Assembly (NCBI RefSeq): GCF_002868715.1
Contig: NZ_PKLZ01000009.1
Coordinates: forward strand, 1-64,000
Direction: 5' to 3'
DNA from: Kineobactrum sediminis
Lineage (GTDB): Bacteria; Pseudomonadota; Gammaproteobacteria; Pseudomonadales; Halieaceae
Length of the DNA stretch: 64,000 bases
The position numbers and the translations under genes are program-made. The notes below the pieces were generated by a model. It searched no databases. It saw nothing but the letters and a program-made list of their open reading frames with translations, and was not told where the DNA came from. Position 1 is the first letter of the stretch, and every line of letters begins with the position of its first letter. Of this stretch, positions 62,815 through 64,000 are shown piece after piece.

Positions 62815-64000
62815 ATGACAGCATACCGCTATCGTGCCCTGAATCCGGGTGGCAAGCTTGTTAAAGGCGTACTGGAAGGTGATTCCGAGCGCCAGGTACG
62901 CAGCCAGTTGCGGGGCCAGAAGCTGCGGCCGGTTGAGGTCGTGGTTGCCAACCGCCAGGCAGCCAACCAGCCGCGCTTCAGTTTGTCGTTATTTCAGCCC
63001 AGGATCAGTGTGGCCGAACTGGCCATGGTCACCCGCCAGCTGGCCACTCTGGTGCAGTCCAACCTGCCGCTGGATGAGTGTTTGCAGGCGGCTGCCGAGC
63101 AAAGCCGAAAGGCCCGCACCAAGGGCCTGCTGTTACAGGTTCGCTCGCGGGTGTCCGAGGGCCATACGCTGGCCTATGCCATGGGTGAATTTCCACTGGT
63201 TTTCGATGAGATGTTCCGGGCCATGGTTACCGCCGGTGAACACGCCGGTTTTCTGGGGCCGGTACTCGAGCAATTGGCCGACTATAATGAACAGAGGCAA
63301 TATACCGCCCAGAAAATGAAAATGGCGATGATTTACCCGTTCATCCTGGTGGGCGTCGCGATCAGCGTGGTCGTTGCGCTCATGGTATTTGTGGTGCCCG
63401 AATTGATTGGCATTTTTGCCCACAGTGACAGGGAGTTGCCCCTGCTTACCCGTGCTCTGATTGCAACGAGCGATTTTTCGCGGAACTATGCCCTGTGGGT
63501 GCTGGTCGCAGTGGTTGGGCTGGTGATTGTTGCCCGACGCTGGTTGCGTCTGCCGGCACGGCGTAAACGCTGGCACGGTGTGCTGCTGAAACTGCCCGGT
63601 GTATCCAGGCTGGTCATTGCCATGGATACCGCCCGCTTCGCATCCACGCTGAGCATCCTGATGGCGAGTGGAGTGCCACTGCTTGAATCACTGCGCATTG
63701 CCGGGCAGGTACTGACCAACCTGGTGTTGCGCGCTGACAGCGCGGTCGTGGCAGAGCGCGTGGAGGAGGGTAGTAGCCTGCATCGGGCGCTGCGTGAGAG
63801 TGGTCACTTTCCGCCGATGATGGTGCATATGGTGGCCAGCGGTGAAGCCAGTGGCGAGCTGGAAACCATGCTCCAGCGATCGGCCACTAATCAGGAGCGC
63901 GAACTGGAAATGACCATGGGCACGATGATGAGTCTTCTGGAGCCGCTGCTGGTGGTATTCATGGGAGCGATGGTGCTGATGATTGTGATGGCCATCCTGC
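62815..64000 (+). CDS. gspF: Type II secretion system platform protein GspF (3' end outside window)
   Basis: 395 residues are visible, starting MTAYRYRALNPGG at the ATG 15 bp after gspE. There are two GspF/PilC domains (LAMVTRQLATLVQSNLPLDEC and TARFASTLSILMASGVPLLESL), with membrane helices at about 170, 220 and 380. The reading frame stays open to the last base; the usual length is about 405 residues, so only a few codons are missing. GspF is the polytopic inner-membrane core that contacts GspE. gspG and the remaining gsp genes probably follow. Confidence 0.95.
   Translation, partial: MTAYRYRALNPGGKLVKGVLEGDSERQVRSQLRGQKLRPVEVVVANRQAANQPRFSLSLFQPRISVAELAMVTRQLATLVQSNLPLDECLQAAAEQSRKARTKGLLLQVRSRVSEGHTLAYAMGEFPLVFDEMFRAMVTAGEHAGFLGPVLEQLADYNEQRQYTAQKMKMAMIYPFILVGVAISVVVALMVFVVPELIGIFAHSDRELPLLTRALIATSDFSRNYALWVLVAVVGLVIVARRWLRLPARRKRWHGVLLKLPGVSRLVIAMDTARFASTLSILMASGVPLLESLRIAGQVLTNLVLRADSAVVAERVEEGSSLHRALRESGHFPPMMVHMVASGEASGELETMLQRSATNQERELEMTMGTMMSLLEPLLVVFMGAMVLMIVMAIL

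Noticed and set aside
1-64000. Prophage, insertion sequences, CRISPR arrays, integrons, tRNA or rRNA genes
   Set aside because: No transposase, integrase, phage gene, repeated spacers or recognisable RNA gene was seen anywhere in the window.

Overview
The window looks like a chromosomal segment of an aerobic or facultative marine gammaproteobacterium, probably of the Halieaceae/OM60-NOR5 or Cellvibrionales type. This is inferred from protein character, a GC-rich coding pattern and conserved gammaproteobacterial gene orders (metG next to rnfABCDGE; mrp-dcd; purM-purN-DUF3108; DUF2066-hda; gspCDEF). It has not been checked by any database search. I see no tRNA, rRNA, IS element, prophage, CRISPR array or replication origin. 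Genes are densely packed, and many neighbours overlap by 1-4 bp.

Layout. (1) 0.1-2.8 kb: a MipA/OmpV-like porin-type protein and a PQQ-type sugar dehydrogenase fused to a cytochrome c domain. (2) 2.9-13.3 kb: a catabolic block with an FMN/FAD/Fe-S dienoyl-CoA-reductase-like enzyme, an acyl-CoA ligase, two divergent acyl-CoA dehydrogenases, two TetR regulators and a TonB-dependent receptor. Clear palindromic operator candidates lie in its promoters. (3) 13.4-14.0 kb: a peroxiredoxin. (4) 14.2-21.7 kb, minus strand: a complete, translationally coupled five-gene extracellular electron transfer module. It runs from a NapC/CymA-type tetraheme quinol dehydrogenase, through a multiheme cytochrome with an ethylbenzene-dehydrogenase-like haem domain, to an MtrA/DmsE decaheme, an MtrB porin and an OmcA/MtrC decaheme lipoprotein. 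Roughly 34 haem-binding motifs are encoded in 7.6 kb. (5) 21.9-27.0 kb: a pectinacetylesterase-like lipoprotein, an Nramp-like transporter with altered metal ligands, a GT2 glycosyltransferase, a HolD-like protein, RimI and a small unknown protein.

(6) 27.0-34.1 kb, minus strand: rnfABCDGE and metG, the latter without the C-terminal tRNA-binding domain. (7) 34.3-41.3 kb: mrp, dcd, DUF3108, purN, purM, DUF2066, hda and an OmpA-family protein. (8) 41.3-47.3 kb: an omega-amidase-like hydrolase and a Lrp-type regulator divergent from a fused indolepyruvate:ferredoxin oxidoreductase plus Leu/Phe/Val dehydrogenase pair, which together would deaminate and oxidatively decarboxylate amino acids. (9) 47.3-49.5 kb: a YhhQ-like transporter, an SDR and a PTPS/QueD homologue lacking the usual active-site Cys. 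(10) 49.5-57.7 kb: oligopeptidase A, an S9 peptidase, a DEAD-box helicase, quinone oxidoreductase, a GNAT and CysK. (11) 57.7-58.1 kb: a 436-bp intergenic region with hairpins and a strong terminator, possibly an sRNA. (12) 58.1-64.0 kb: type II secretion gspC-D-E-F, with gspF cut by the window edge.

The most striking system is the Mtr-type conduit with its extra haem protein inserted between the CymA-like and MtrA-like genes. A possible FNR-like half-site pair lies upstream. The Rnf complex and ferredoxin-reducing indolepyruvate oxidoreductase in the same window show that the organism also handles low-potential electrons; any functional link to the Mtr module is inference.
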